Positions 9,400 to 21,407 are shown, counted from the stretch's first letter. The stretch: 64,000 nucleotides of DNA from Gari tellinella (GCA_922989275.2 OV277867.1:5518001-5582000); one strand, 5' to 3'. Numbers and translations are program-made. The notes: generated from the sequence alone by a model not told the origin.

Positions 9400-10940
9400 T
9401 AGAGTCTACCATTCACCCATCCCCTCTAGACTATTTTTCATGGGTACCAAAATGTGCAGAATGGTCTTCTGAATCAGAATCGCGAATGTACTATTTAAGG
9501 CTATGTGTATTTTAACCGTTTCCATGACAACCCCCATTTTTTTGGTATGATTACCCATACTGGAAATATCATCCATATCACAGCCAGTTGTTGTCCTAAA
9601 CATATAAATCTGGTACCAAATTAAAGGTAAGACATTTGGCTTACTTCCAATAATTTTCTTTTAAATATTTTTTTGCATAGAGTCTTTTCATGAATATAAA
9701 TGTTAACATTAAAAAAATTTAAGAAAAACATTGAGAAATAAGGTAAACTTTTCATTTTTTCTATCCTACAAGTATCAGAAAACAACAATAAATGTAGTTT
9801 GAAATGATGACAAAACCTCGGAAAACAAAATTTCTAACTAAAGGACAAAAAAAATAACTTTAAGTAATTTTTTTAATTGTTTCCATGGCAACCCCTAAAA
9901 TGTTATAATGGCCAATACCTGAAAAATCGCCGTATTACAGTAAGTTTTGGTCCATAACATATAAATCTTGCACCAAATTAAAGATAATACAAAGTGTGGT
10001 TTTATTTTCTGCTTATACATTGCAATTACCTCATTTGCATACTCATGAATATTAATGAGCACATTAAAAATAGTAGAAAACATATAGAAATAACTTAATG
10101 TTTCACTTTTCAGCATTCAAATATCAGTTAACATCTTCCAATTGAGTTTCAAATGATGATAAATTCCTCAGAAAATGAAATATATAACTTCAGGACGAAA
10201 GTTAACTTTTCAGTAACATTTTAACAGTATTTTAAGTGTTTCCATGGGAACGCCAGAAGTTGTGTCATAATAGCCAATGCCTGCAAAATGTGCCCATACC
10301 ACAGTCAGGTTTTGTCCTAAACATATAAATCTTGTACCAATTTGAAGATAATATAAATTACGGTTTTATTTCCAGCCTCTACTTTGACATTACCTAATTT
10401 GCATACTCACGCATAATAAAGAGTACATTAAAAGTAGTAGAGAAATTAAAGAAATAACTTTTAAAAAAATTCTTTTAAGCATACAAATATCAGTAAACAA
10501 CTTCAAATGCAGTTAAAAATTATGACAAAGTCCTCAAAAAACAAAATATTTAATTTGAAGACAAAAATAAATCTTTAAGTAATGTTTAAATAGTATTTTA
10601 TTGTTTCCATGGGAACTTCCCAGTTGGGAATTATGATGACACATACCTGCAAGATCGTCCATATCTCAGTCAGTTTTTGTCCTAAACATATAAATCTTGT
10701 ACCAGATTTATCATAAAACACAATTGTAGTTTTAGTTTTAGATTCTTCTTTGAAATTACCTAATTTGAATACTCGTGAATATTAATAAGAACATTTAAAA
10801 TTGTAAAGAAAATAAAGAAATAACTTAAAATTTTCACTATTTTATCTAACAAATATTAGAAAGCAACTTAAAATGCAGTTTAAAATCATGAAAAAATCCT
10901 CAAATAACAGAATTTCTAATTTAAGGGCAAAAATAACTTT
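9400..10940. repeat. Tandem array, monomer ~360 bp
   Basis: GTTTCCATGNNAAC recurs at 9518, 9879, 10238 and 10603 (spacings 361, 359, 365). Each monomer also carries CATATAAATCTTGTACCA and CATACTCATGAATATTAATG. Copies are diverged but co-linear. The array resumes at 11,519 after an insertion. Confidence 0.85.
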
Positions 10941-10942
10941 AA

Positions 10943-11518
10943 AGCCACTACTAGTATATTACTCCCACATAATCAGAATCAAACATTTTTCTTACATGAA
11001 ATTTATGTCACTATCGTAAGCGTTCCATATAAAAAGAAATAATACGTGGTGATATTTGAAGCAATATTGCTAACGAACAGTGAAATTTGTGGAAACAAGT
11101 AATCAAGTTTGTTTATTTTTGAATAGCGACGAAAATTTACGGACATACTCGGTAAAGCTCATTTGCATAATTCTATACAACAAGTCGAGTGCTTTACAAC
11201 CAAAGAGAGACAACTCCTTTAAGTTTGGCCGTTAAACTGATGTAATGTATACACATTGTCGCGGCCGAATCAATCACGTGACCTTTATGCGATCGATCGA
11301 AAGTTCTCGGAACCAGCCCGTAATCTTATTTGTAAACAAACCCGCTTATAATGTAAACCACCACGATAAGAATTCGACACATTTAGGTAGGATTCTTTAC
11401 GAAGTGGTTGCATATGTCAGGCTTCTTACACTCGATTTCACTTAGTTTTAATACATAGAAAATGCACACATATAAGAAATTGCGCGTTTTAAACACCAAT
11501 TTGAGCGGGATTGTGCCT
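10943..11518. mobile_element. TTAA-flanked insertion inside the 360-bp array
   Basis: The array monomer breaks at CTTTAA and resumes at TTTAAGAAACG; TTAA is duplicated at 10,939-10,942 and 11,519-11,522. Ends are AGCCACTACT and, reversed, AGGCACAATCCCGC, a weak inverted pair. It is non-coding and probably a TTAA-targeting MITE. Confidence 0.6.
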
Positions 11519-11790
11519 TTAAGAAACGTTTTAACTGTATTTTAGTTGCTTCGATGTCAACCCTCACTGTTTGGTTAGGATGACACATACCTGCAAAATC
11601 GTCCATATCGCAACCAGAATTTTTGTCTTAAACATATATACATTGTACCTGGAACCAAATTGATGATAAGACAGGATGTTCTTTTATTTGAAGCTTATGT
11701 TTTGATATTACCTAATTGACATACTCATGAATATTAATGAGAACTTTAAAAAAGTAAAGCAAATATAGATATAACATAAAGTTGACATTT
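11519..11790. repeat. Continuation of the ~360-bp tandem array
   Basis: GCTTCGATGTCAACCC at 11,549 is the diverged monomer start, followed by the CATATATACATTGTACC and CATACTCATGAATATTAATG landmarks in the same order. Confidence 0.75.
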
Positions 11791-12055
11791 GCTGAGTATT
11801 GTCAGCATTGGAAAAATAGCACTACAATTGTTAGAACACTGCTACCTCTGGGCTATGTTCTTGCTGAAGATGTTGTGGGTCTAAATGGGAGTTCTGGAGT
11901 ATTATCTGGTTTATAGGCTCTTATAGAAAGTTTAAGTTATTGAGTACGTTCGCGATTCCGCTTCAGAAGACCCTTCTGCACATTTAAGTACCCATGAAAA
12001 AAGTCTAGGGGTGCATGGTAGACCATACTGGACCTCAAAGTATCTTTGTCTCCCG

Positions 12056-12090
12056 CTGGGTGTTGTTGTAGAGAGGGAGCGCTTTATGTC
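12056..12090. mobile_element. MITE family H terminal fragment
   Basis: GTTGTTGTAGAGAGGGAGCG matches one end of family H; the rest is absent. Confidence 0.45.
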
Positions 12091-12204
12091 GGTGAATGGT
12101 ACATGTAGTATGATCGAACATTGTTCGGTTTGGATAGTCAGTTGATGAAAATGACCAGAAGGTCTACGTAACTATTGTGCCGATATTGACCCACAATGGT
12201 TCGA

Positions 12205-12380
12205 TACAGTGGAGAATATGTTATTCTTTCCCGTTTAAACGCAAACGAAACGCAAACGCAAAGTACTAAAACGTAGAAAAGTTACCCGGCGTCTGATCTG
12301 GCTCCAAACTGTTTGTAAAAGAAAAAATAGTTTTAGAGTAAACGCGTTTATCGGGAAAGAATATCGTTTTCTCCACTGTA
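12205..12380 (-). mobile_element. MITE family A copy 4, left hairpin arm deleted
   Basis: Both TIRs are intact, but the sequence jumps from CGTAGAAAAG straight to TTACCCGGCGTCTGATC, so the left HC1 arm and its flank are missing. Confidence 0.82.
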
Positions 12381-12399
12381 CCATTCAGGGCGCACTGCC

Positions 12400-12655
12400 T
12401 TAACCCTTTCCCCCATAGCTCTAAGTGCCTTTTAGCGCATTTAATTTATTCACCCACTTAACAAAATAGTTCCAATTTATACAATCATAAACATGTACCA
12501 AAATAAATATGTATTATATCCTAGCAGAGTGTAGCTTAAAGCATGGTGAAAATAAAGCATAATGTGCCTTAATGCACATTCTGCTTTACTTTCAACCTAC
12601 TTTAAATGTTAACCTGTCTTCAAAACTAGAGACAGAATATGGGGTAATGGGTTAA
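12400..12655 (-). mobile_element. MITE family B copy 1 (TTAA-flanked, HC2 hairpin)
   Basis: Reference description for about 25 copies. Unit ~245 bp: TTAA, end CCCTTTACCCCATAGCC, a CTGTTTCTAGTTTTGAAGAC block, the HC2 hairpin, an ATATTTCTTATGATACATAT and CATGACTGTATAAATTGG block, AAAAGGCGCTTCTATGGGG and a final AAAGGGTTAA. TTAA plus CCC ends indicate a piggyBac-superfamily MITE. This copy is reversed and its HC2 apex reads TGTGCCTTAATGCACA. Confidence 0.85.
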
Positions 12656-12816
12656 CTAAGAGGGTCGACTGTATACGAGGGGGCGGTCAGTGTAATGATT
12701 TATGATCAGTTCGTGTGACAGTCAATCTTGGTAAAAACGGTCATTGAAATGAATCGAAATAATGTTTCGAATCATGATAAATGACCATGATGGGGGATAG
12801 TTCTTCCAGATTATAT

Positions 12817-13041
12817 TTAACCCCTTCAATGCCATGACGTAACCTGCTTTAAACAATGTCGTCGAGAATCTACTTTTATTTCTCAAATTAAAATATCAGA
12901 TAGTTTGGCTTAATAAGTCTTGGATGCATGTCAAACAGTTTTGATAATGATCAAACGCCGCGTTACGCGGTGTCTAATCAATATCAAAACAGTTTATAAT
13001 AACCACATGCAGTCCTCGGGCTAAAGCAATGAAGGGGTTAC
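12817..13041 (+). mobile_element. MITE family C copy 3
   Basis: TTAACCCCTTCAATGCC to GAAGGGGTTA, with HC1 at 12,930-12,993 and apex GCCGCGTTACGCGG. A family A copy begins four bases further on. Confidence 0.75.
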
Positions 13042-13044
13042 ATG

Positions 13045-13294
13045 TACAGTGGAGAAAACGTTATTCCTTCCCAATAAACGTGTTTACGCTAAAACTATTA
13101 TTTGCTGTGCAAACAGTTTGGAGCAAGATCAGACGCCGGGTAACCCGGCGTCTGATCAGGCTCCAAACTGTTTGCCACTCAGATCAACATAAATTGTCAA
13201 AATTGTCGAAAAGTTGTACTTTTCTACGTTTTAGTGCTTTGCGTTTGCGTACGTTTGCGTTTAAACGGGAAAGAATAACAGATTCTCCACTGTA
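13045..13294 (+). mobile_element. MITE family A copy 5
   Basis: Full length, TA at both ends; HC1 arms are perfectly paired across GCCGGGTAACCCGGC. Confidence 0.9.
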
Positions 13295-13487
13295 ACCCCT
13301 TCACCGCCGTAGTCGCCTAAAGTCGAATTTGCAAACATTTTTGATCCTGATCAGACGCCGCGTCGGGATCAAAACTGTTTGACACTCGTTTCGATATTTC
13401 TTATGTCATACTCTCTTAAATCTGACTTTGAAATGATATTGCAGACAACAATTTTGAAGCAGATGACACAATAACGGTGTAGGGGTA
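13293..13487 (-). mobile_element. MITE family C copy 4, hairpin partly collapsed
   Basis: AACCCCTTCACCGCC abuts the family A copy to its left and ends at CGGTGTAGGGGTAA. The HC1 apex has lost ~15 bases (GCCGCGTCGGGATC). Confidence 0.6.
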
Positions 13488-13524
13488 AAAAACTCAAAAA
13501 TAATTTGACGCCGAAAGGGTTAAG

Positions 13525-14590
13525 TTCAGCAAATTGGTTTTCATTATAGTTTCCTTCTTTATCGTATTATAAACTCCCGCGTAATCTAATTCTGCACGGT
13601 TCCCCACTACCATCACATTTTACTATAATCATGAAAAAGACATATATATATGATTCGCTTCTAATATAAGCAGAAACTAAATGCATGCATAAAGTAATGC
13701 AAAGAGTTCCATAATTGTGTTAGTCCGGGCAAACCCAGAGGGAACCTTGCACTGAGTTGCATAGTAAATGTTTTTGCAGATATGAATAGCTGAGACCTTG
13801 TAGCCTATGAAACGGATTGATGATCATCTGTCACCATTGGGCAACTCTCAGGATCCAAGATGGCCACCAAGATGGCCGCCAGAATTGATAAACTCTTATT
13901 AACCCATCATATACATGGTAAAACATTGCTCTAAAAGCCAAAAAAAATACTGATACGCGTATTTAAACATTAATTGGCTCGTATATATTACTTTGATAAG
14001 GTTATTTACAGCTTAATTTAAAAAAAATAGTTAAAGTGGCCGCCATTTTGCCTAAAAACCAGGTGACCCAACCACTAGTTATTTGATTACCAGGCGTATG
14101 CCCTACCACTGTCCTTTCTGCGTACTAGTAACTAGTTTCCACCATCGGACAATTACTTTGCTTTAGATATGTCAGTTTTTTTCTGTGAATGTCACTAAGG
14201 ACAGACCGATTGCCACATGCCACAATGAACACCATCCTTTACGTCAGGCATGATATCGTCTCCTTAACCTAAAAATATCGCATACTTTAACATGTGTTTC
14301 GGGTTTGTTTGTTTTTTGTTGTTTTTTATATTATTATTACTCTGAAACGGCACTATGTGTGGCAAACAGGTTGTGATCCAGATCAGACACCGAGTCTGTC
14401 GGCGTCTGATCTGGATCAAAACTATTTGCCAAAGCCAGTGCAGCCAGTAAAAGGCGTTGAAAGCTTTAATTACAAATATATTATCACTAACTTTGTCACC
14501 TATTAGCACGTTATTCTACATTAAAGCCGAACCCCAATAACTCGAACTTGTTTAAGTAAAACTAATCCGTATTTTGTCAGTTTAATTCCG
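13525..14590. other. Non-coding region with one isolated HC1 hairpin
   Basis: Most of this stretch is unassigned AT-rich DNA. An HC1-type hairpin lies at about 14,361-14,430 (GGCAAACAGGTTGTGATCC ... GGATCAAAACTATTTGCC) without recognisable A, C or H ends. Confidence 0.55.
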
Positions 14591-14605
14591 AATGCAATCT
14601 GTGTG

Positions 14606-14656
14606 CGCTTTTAAAAGTCGAACATATCCGTATGGGTACGTCCGACTTTTAAAAGC
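14606..14656. repeat. Short palindrome
   Basis: GCGCTTTTAAAAGTCGAAC is mirrored 25 bases later by GTCCGACTTTTAAAAGCG, a stem of about 17 bp. Confidence 0.7.
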
Positions 14657-14726
14657 GAGATCGAATTGTCTCGATTCTATAGAATTTCTATCCATTCAGC
14701 TGGTCATTCAGTTTGTGGTACACATG

Positions 14727-14976
14727 TACAGTGGAGAAAACGTTATTCTTTCCCAATAAACGCGTTTACGCTAAAACTATTATTTGCAGTGCAAACAGTT
14801 TGGAGCCAGATCAGACGCCGGGTAACCCGGCGTCTGATCAGGCTCCAAACTGTTTGCCACCAAGATAAACATGAATTATCAGAATTGTCAAAAAGTTGTA
14901 CTTTTCTACGCTTTAGTGTTTTGCGTTTGCGTACGTTTGCGTTTAAACGGGAAAGAATAACAGATTCTCCACTGTA
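14727..14976 (+). mobile_element. MITE family A copy 6
   Basis: Full length with TA flanks and an HC1 core nearly identical to copy 5. Confidence 0.9.
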
Positions 14977-14979
14977 GAA

Positions 14980-15415
14980 ACTTTTAGATTTACGACGTCA
15001 AATCTGAAACGCATGGTATACTAATTTCATCTAGTAAGGAACATTGGTTTAAATTAATTTCCTTTAATGCTTTCAGTGCAATAATTTCCACTGCTTTAAA
15101 GAATGTCGCCTGTTTTATTTGCTCAAATGCAGAGTTTTGGTATTTTGTGATCAAACAAACGTCAATGTTAGTATCACGCAGCTGGGGTCTGAGCTTCTGT
15201 TAAAACAAAATGACCAAGGGGTCAAAACAGACCTTGAGTCGATTCTGCATAACGTTAAAAACCAGGGATCGAAACTCACCGTCAAAACACACCCTTTGGT
15301 GATTCTTTAAATTTAAAAAAACACAGAGATCGGAACAAATAAGCTGGGTCGAATCTCAACGTTAACAAAACGCTGGGTTGATTCTCAACGTTTATAAAAG
15401 ACCATTAGTCGATTC
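14980..15415. other. No gene recognised; short degenerate repeat
   Basis: A loosely repeated phrase of the type GGGTCGATTCTCAACGTT appears several times from about 15,230 to 15,415 with spacing near 40-50 bases. No coding signal. Confidence 0.4.
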
Positions 15416-15629
15416 TTAACCCTTTTACTGTCAATCACGCCAAAGGGCGCATTTTCAAACAGCTTGAATCCTGATCAGACGCCGCGTAACGCGGCGTCTG
15501 ATTAGGATCCAAACTGTTTGACACTCTTTTCTGGAATTACGTCAGTCATACTGCATTGAATCTAACTTTAAAACGATATTGCAGACAACACTTCTGAAGC
15601 AAACGACAATATGGCGGTGAAGGGATAAA
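15416..15629 (-). mobile_element. MITE family C copy 5
   Basis: TTAACCCTTTTACTGTCAAT to GCGGTGAAGGGATAA. HC1 sits at 15,456-15,521 with apex GCCGCGTAACGCGGC. Confidence 0.72.
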
Positions 15630-16006
15630 CGTCTCACGATAAATTTGAATATTAAAGGGTTATATTTAAAATAACCCCTTTGTCGATTCTTAACGCTGGG
15701 TCGTATGTCTTGTATCACTGGCGGCTGATCAAAATCCAAACATTTGCCGGCATCATTACAGTCAGAGTTAGGCAGTGATTGAACAAAACCTCCGACATGC
15801 ATATATACATGTATAAAGTACAAATAGTGCCATTGCGATCATCTAAATTCAATGTTTAAATGCTATTTTTAATTATGGTTCAATTAATTATTTAAAAGCA
15901 ATCAACTAACAAACGTACATTCTAAGAAGGTTGTCAAACAAAGAGCTACTCTCACATCACGCACCGGTAATGCATCTACTAGAACGACACTCAACTTTCG
16001 TGAGAT

Positions 16007-16184
16007 TTTACCCCTTCACCGTTTCATTGTCGTCTGCTTCAATTTTGATGTCATTTCAAAGTTAGCAAATAAGGCAGTATGACAGAAGAAATTTCAAAAC
16101 GAGTGTCAAACAGTTTGGATCCTGATCAGACGCCAAACTGTTTGCAAAACGCGATTTTAAGCGTCAATGAGAGCGAAAGGGTTC
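16007..16184 (+). mobile_element. MITE family C copy 6, right hairpin arm mostly deleted
   Basis: TTTACCCCTTCACCG start; the hairpin passes from GATCAGACGCC directly to AAACTGTTTGC, removing the apex and most of the right arm. Confidence 0.65.
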
Positions 16185-16212
16185 AATAGGTTTGCTTGAT
16201 CGTCTGCTAAAC

Positions 16213-16622
16213 CGATTACTCCATAGATATATCTACGTATTAATTAATTCCAATTTATACGTCTTTAATATGTATCAAAAGAAACAGTTTCTATGTTCGT
16301 GCAGATGGTAGCTTGAAAGTAAAGGCATTAGGCGCATTTGGGGTTTTTTATAACATGCTTAAACCCCTTACCCCATGTCCTGTCTCTATTTTTTACAGAC
16401 AACTAGGTATAAATTCTAAAAGCAAAATGCGCCTTAAAACAAATTGAAAGTAACGCAGAATGCGCCTTCAGAGCTATTCTGTTTTTCTTTCAGCTTGATT
16501 TAAGCTTATTTCTGCTAAGAAATATACATTATTTCTTTCGGTACATGTTCATGACTGTATAAATTGAAACTATTTTTTCAGAAGAGGAATAGATTGAATG
16601 CGCTACAAGGCGCTTCTATGTA
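16213..16622. mobile_element. Two degraded, joined family B copies
   Basis: A minus-oriented fragment (16,213-16,343, CAGATGGTAGCTTGAAAGTA) runs into a plus-oriented copy beginning AAACCCCTTACCCCATG at about 16,364 and ending AAGGCGCTTCTATG. The HC2 arms in the second copy no longer pair well. Confidence 0.5.
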
Positions 16623-16755
16623 GGAAAAAAATAAATGTTCACCTATCTTCAGTACTAGAAAAATACTACGGGGTAGATGCTTATACGAGCCTTAACTGTT
16701 TTCAGAGCGGTTTGAAATGCCAGAGTATAGATCTACACGAATGTCATACTTTTGC

Positions 16756-16784
16756 TAATAATAATAATAATAATAATAATAACG
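16756..16784. repeat. (AAT)n microsatellite
   Basis: About nine consecutive AAT units. Confidence 0.9.
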
Positions 16785-16914
16785 ACTTTATTTCATGTGG
16801 ATTACATAATTATTTGGTATAGAACAAACAAACCAATTTTCAATATGGTCCACAAACAAAATTAACATATATACAACATGAAGGAACACAATTACAAATC
16901 AGTATTTTTAAACC

Positions 16915-16990
16915 TTTGCAAACAGAGTGGACCCTGAAAAGACAGTTCCTGTTGGAGCTCTCTACAGGGACTACTCTGTTTACTTAAAGC
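16915..16990. repeat. Isolated HC3-like hairpin
   Basis: TTGCAAACAGAGTGGACCCT pairs with GGGACTACTCTGTTTAC around a GGAGCTC-containing apex. No element ends were seen. Confidence 0.5.
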
Positions 16991-17178
16991 ATTTTAAAGA
17001 TTAAGCTGAAAATGATAATGCATAAGTGTCATTATGAGAATTCAGGATTTGTTATCTATACATGAATATTGAATAGGTAGAGGCAATATAAAGCCAAAAA
17101 ACCGACGATTTAACAAATAGCAAAGATCTAATCAATGAAATTTCATAACAAACGGGATGGAATATACCAAAGATACTT

Positions 17179-17362
17179 CAAACCCTTTACTCCATGGTAT
17201 ATTTCTAGTATTGAAGAAAGGTGATCACTTAAACCAGGTTGAAAGTAAATCAAAATGAGCCTAAATGTGCACTCTGTTTTACTTTAAACCCGCTTCAAGT
17301 CACCATCTACTAGAGAACATAAAACATTTTTCATGAAACATATCTATGTAGTAAAGGGTTAA
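17179..17362 (+). mobile_element. MITE family B copy 2, right half shortened
   Basis: AACCCTTTACTCCATGG to TATGTAGTAAAGGGTTAA; the HC2 arms are diverged (CTTAAACCAGG / CCCGCTTCAAG). Confidence 0.7.
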
Positions 17363-17453
17363 AGCAACATGTAGGTTTTAATCAAGATCCATATTTATAT
17401 CATAACTTATATACATAGAAGCCCTTACAAGCAGCTAAGGCCTTGATCAGTCA

Positions 17454-17697
17454 TTAACCCTTAGCTCAACGCATATTCAAAAAAATACCCCTAATTTTAT
17501 GGATACTATTCAAACCATTTATTTAAAAGTAGAATACAATGAATTTGAAAACTTAGAATGTTGTCTATTTCAGAATAATTTCTTCTTCTAGCAAACAATG
17601 TATACTCTGATCAGAGAGCTTCTTAAGGAAGTATCTCATCTGGGTCTACACTTTCAGCAAAAACTACTATCGACATAATTAGCGGGCTAAAGGTTAA
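17454..17697 (+). mobile_element. MITE family K copy 1 (TTAA-flanked, HC3-like hairpin)
   Basis: TTAACCCTTAGCTC to GCGGGCTAAAGGTTAA. The centre pairs AGCAAACAATGTATACTCTG with a GGGTCTACACTTTCAGC arm. It shares ends with the copy at 62,215, which instead carries HC1. Confidence 0.6.
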
Positions 17698-17760
17698 TAG
17701 TGTAACAGCCGATCAGGGGTTCAGCAGCAAAAACAAAGCCTACATGAAACCATCGCAACA

Positions 17761-17992
17761 TTAACCCCTTACCGCACATGGCATAGTTCAGGTTTTGAAG
17801 ACAGGTGATCACTTAAAGCAGGTTGAAAGTAAAGCAGAATGCGCCTTAAGATGCATTAACCCTTTTTCAGCCAGCCTTAAGTTGCTAAGATATAGATCTA
17901 GCAAATATTCTTATTTAACTTTTTGTAAATAATTATGACTGCACAAATTGAATGCGCTTAAAGGCGTTTCGATATGTGGTAACGGGTCAAGG
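17761..17992 (+). mobile_element. MITE family B copy 3, rearranged
   Basis: TTAACCCCTTACCGCAC start and a left HC2 arm with a CGCCTTAAGATGC apex, but the right arm is missing and a second TTAACCCTTTTTCAGCC end follows. Confidence 0.55.
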
Positions 17993-18255
17993 AAAGCGAT
18001 GGTTAGACTGGCACCTTAAGAATAGTGATATAAACCCATATTAAACGTAAAGAACAGCTTACTTCAGCTGCAAACTACAATATGCGGCGTATAGAAACCT
18101 TGGCGCCTTGTAATAAATTTCATGTACAGTAATCTACCTTGTTTATATAAATTTAAACTATAGTGGGAAATGAACTTTCACCCCTGAGCAGCAAATTTTC
18201 ATCACTATACATGTATTACATTTTGAAGCATTATGAAGCATAACAAGTGACTACA

Positions 18256-20058
18256 CTATCTGTCTAATTTAACCCATTTAAGGTATGAAGTTTTAAATGA
18301 GGCAAGTGATTGAGCATTTCTTATGTTCAAAGGCAAGTTATTCCAAACCATAGCTCCAGAATAGGCAAACGACCTCCTGAAAAATTCAGACTTTGGTCTG
18401 GGAGAATATAACTAAGAATTTGATGAAGACCTTAAATTTCTATCATGCACATTTGACTTTAGTGTGAACAAATCATATAAATATACAGGTGCCAAACCTT
18501 TGAATACTTTGAACATTAGAGTAGCTTTGTAAAATGTAACTCTTTCCGTAAAAGTCATCCAATTAAGTTCTTTGAAGAGATCAGCTGAATGGGAAGTTTT
18601 ATCTTTATTAAGGATAAGCCTTGCTGCACGTTTTTGAAAACGAATGATTTTTTGTTCTTGCGATATTGAACAGTTTCCCCAAATAACGCAACAATAGTCG
18701 AGATGAGGTAAAAACATTTTTCTCAATGGTATAGTTAGAAATACTTTGATTCTTGAGAGGAGGTATAATAAGGAGTTACACTTTTTAAGTATGTTGTTGA
18801 TATGGCTATCAAAAGATAAAAATACATCAAAGGTGACACCGAGTAACTTCTCCTCACGACTGCAATGGATTTCTTCATTTTCAAATGGGATTGGCAGAGC
18901 AATATTTTGAATGCCTGCGGATTTAGATCTTGATGTTATGTACATGGATTTAGTTTTTGCAACGTTAATTGACATTTTGTTCTTTTCACACCAATCATTA
19001 ACGTTAAATAGATCTTTACTCAACGAGTTTGCTACAAAGTTGAGAGAAGCATTATGTACTGACAGCGTTGTGTCGTCTGCAAAAATGTCTGCAACAGAAT
19101 GTGTACATGCAGATGATAGGTCATTTATGAATATCAAAAATAAAAGAGGACCTAAGACTGAGCCTTGGGGTACACCAGATAAAACAGAAGTTAGCTGCGA
19201 GGTTACTCCAGATACATGCGTTTGTTGAGATCTATTATGCAGGTATGAGGCAAACCATGAACATGTCTTTTAGTGGTCAATATTGAAATGCTTTAACTTC
19301 TCCAAGAGTATCATGTGATCAACCAGGTCAAAAGCCTTAGACAGATCTAAGAAGATTGAACCTACAATCTCATTACTATCGATGGCTGCAATCCAGTCAT
19401 CTATTAATTTTACTAAGGCAGTCTGGCAGGAATGATTGGACCTAAACCCTGATTGTCTAGAGTAGAACAAGTTGTTATTTTCTATGAATTGCTTTAAACA
19501 GGAACTAACATGTCTTTCAAAAATCAAGGAAATGATTGGTAAAACTGAAATTGGTCTGTAATTCGACTTTTCTTCTTTAGGACCTTTCTTGTAAATAGGA
19601 GTTACTTTAGCTTTCTTAAAAACTTGTGGATACACACTACATACTATACTTCGGTTAAATAATTGTGTGAGTGTTGGGGCTATTATGGATGCTGATATTT
19701 TTAAAAAAACTAGCGCTAATTCCATCTGAACCTGTTGCTTTTTTACAATCTAACGAGGTGAGTTGTTGCTCAACAAACTGAAGAGATACAGATGGAATTG
19801 AGAAACTAGGACGGTTGTCATGGTCGGCTGAACCATTTAACACACAGTGACTATTACTAGAGGAGTTACCCTGGAAACTCTTAAACACAGAAGCAAAATA
19901 GTCATTGAAGACATTTGCAGTAGTGTTCGGACATGTTATCGGTTTACCATCTGTATCGTTTATAAAACTAGTTTGAATTTTTGTCTTCATACCCGTTAGC
20001 GTGTTCAGACTATTCCAAAGAAGTTTCGGGTTGTGGGTATTCTGACCAGACCCCGCCT
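18256..20058 (-). pseudogene. 5'-truncated non-LTR retrotransposon (CR1/Jockey-like) reverse transcriptase
   Basis: Read on the minus strand from about 20,058 down. Motifs in order: NPKLLWNSLN, the linker PIYKKG..SNYRPISVLP, RT motif A IFLDLSKAFD, motif B SGVPQGSVLGP, motif C FADDTTL (catalytic Asp pair intact), then a C-terminal IRFQKRAARLIL and RRSFAYSG.VWNNLP tail ending at a TAG (18,256-18,258). There are three lesions: a one-base frameshift in a seven-base homopolymer near 19,703, an in-frame TAA at 19,270-19,272 between motifs A and B, and a TAG at 18,412-18,414. The endonuclease is absent, so this is a typical dead 5' truncation. At its 5' end it abuts a family C hairpin remnant (20,060-20,114). 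Family assignment within the CR1/Jockey group is by style only. Confidence 0.85.
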
Positions 20059-20059
20059 A

Positions 20060-20114
20060 ACTGCCGACACAGGATCCAAACTGTTTGCAAAGTATGTTGC
20101 GATGAAAGAGTTAA
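20060..20114. mobile_element. MITE family C fragment (right half)
   Basis: GGATCCAAACTGTTTGC followed by GATGAAAGAGTTAA matches the right arm and end of a family C element cut by the LINE. Confidence 0.5.
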
Positions 20115-20209
20115 AGTACATGTATATAGATCTACATTGGAGAATATGTTAATTCACGAAATTGCCTGTGTACAGTTTCATTAATATGCATGCGGTTTAT
20201 ATATTCTGT

Positions 20210-20427
20210 TTAAACTTTTCACTGCCAAAGGGCACCAAAAGGCGACATTGTAAACAGTTTGGACCCTAATCAGGCGCCGCGTCACGCGGCGTCTTATCAG
20301 GATCCAAACTGTTTGATATTTCTGCAGTCAAACAAGCCCTAAATTTTGGGATGCAGCCCTAAATCTGACTAAAATATTGCAGACGACATTACCAATGCAG
20401 ACGATATTTTGGCGGTAAGAGTATTAA
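20210..20427 (-). mobile_element. MITE family C copy 7
   Basis: TTAAACTTTTCACTGCC to GGCGGTAAGAGTATTAA. HC1 at about 20,254-20,315 has apex GCCGCGTCACGCGGC. Confidence 0.7.
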
Positions 20428-20645
20428 AGCAGACGATCAAAATTGACAGGCAAATATTTCAAGAAACTAAACGCTAAAACAGCAAAATCAAATGTGCAAA
20501 TATGCCATGCATTTGAACTGTAGTCAATCAAGTAAAATCTGTTTTGATCTTTTTAAAGTATTTACAATACATATTAACAAAATAATAAAAAGGCATTTAT
20601 CTTAAACACTGGAAATAGTAATTGGGAGAAAGGGTTTAAGTGAAC

Positions 20646-20990
20646 TACGGTGCCCCCTCTCTACAACAACACCAAATTGGAGACATATATTGTGTACATT
20701 GTTCGATAGGAGTTGTTGTAGGGAGGGGAAATTAATATCCTTAAAGTGCAAACAGTTTGAATCCAGATCAGATGCCGCGTAAAGCGGCGTCTGATCTTGA
20801 TTTAAACTGTTTGTCACCCGTCATTATATTTTCTTTAAAATGACCAATATGTTACTTTGAGAAAATAGTAAACGACAATTTTAAGCAGACTATATTGTAT
20901 ACGTTACTGCCTCGTTTGGGGAACAGCAGCAAGCGTTGTTGTATGGAGGGGTCGTTGTTCGGAGGGCCGTTGTAGGGAGGGAGCTCTGTA
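20646..20990 (+). mobile_element. MITE family H copy 3
   Basis: TACGGTGCCCCCTCTCTAC to GGGAGGGAGCTCTGTA, with HC1 at 20,749-20,814 (apex GCCGCGTAAAGCGGC, one mismatch). Confidence 0.72.
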
Positions 20991-21233
20991 GATTTTAACA
21001 TGAAACACTAGGGTATTATCACGTATCTACTGGTAATTGTCGTTTTCGGCGATATTTGAACGGTAAAACAGCTGTGATAGTCATACAGCAGGTGCAATAA
21101 CTAATTAATTATGCATCAATGCCTTTCAAATTTTCTCAAAAATAAATAAACTCGGTATGAGACTTTCATAAATCTTCTGCTTCCACAAAAAGAAAATTCC
21201 AATCCCCCTGCATTAGGAAACTTGTTTCAAGTG

Positions 21234-21407
21234 TAATGACGAAAAGTGTCACCCACTAAAGGGTGACCCCAGAGAACATATTTCGACGTAGAAAAATGTC
21301 CGTAGGAATTGATTTGGCATGTTATTATGACCCGACAGGTCAATTTTCTACGTCGAAAAATGTCCCAGGGTCACAAGTCTGAGGGGGTGGGACACTATTC
21401 GTCATTA
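21234..21407. mobile_element. Palindromic MITE, ends TAATGACGAAAAGTGTC
   Basis: The left end TAATGACGAAAAGTGTCACC is mirrored by GGACACTATTCGTCATTA. A second inner pair TTCGACGTAGAAAAATG / TTTTCTACGTCGAA makes most of the ~175-bp unit fold back. TA flanks are possible. Confidence 0.65.

Noticed and set aside
18911..19228. Plus-strand 105-residue frame
   Set aside because: It is the antisense shadow of the LINE reverse transcriptase.
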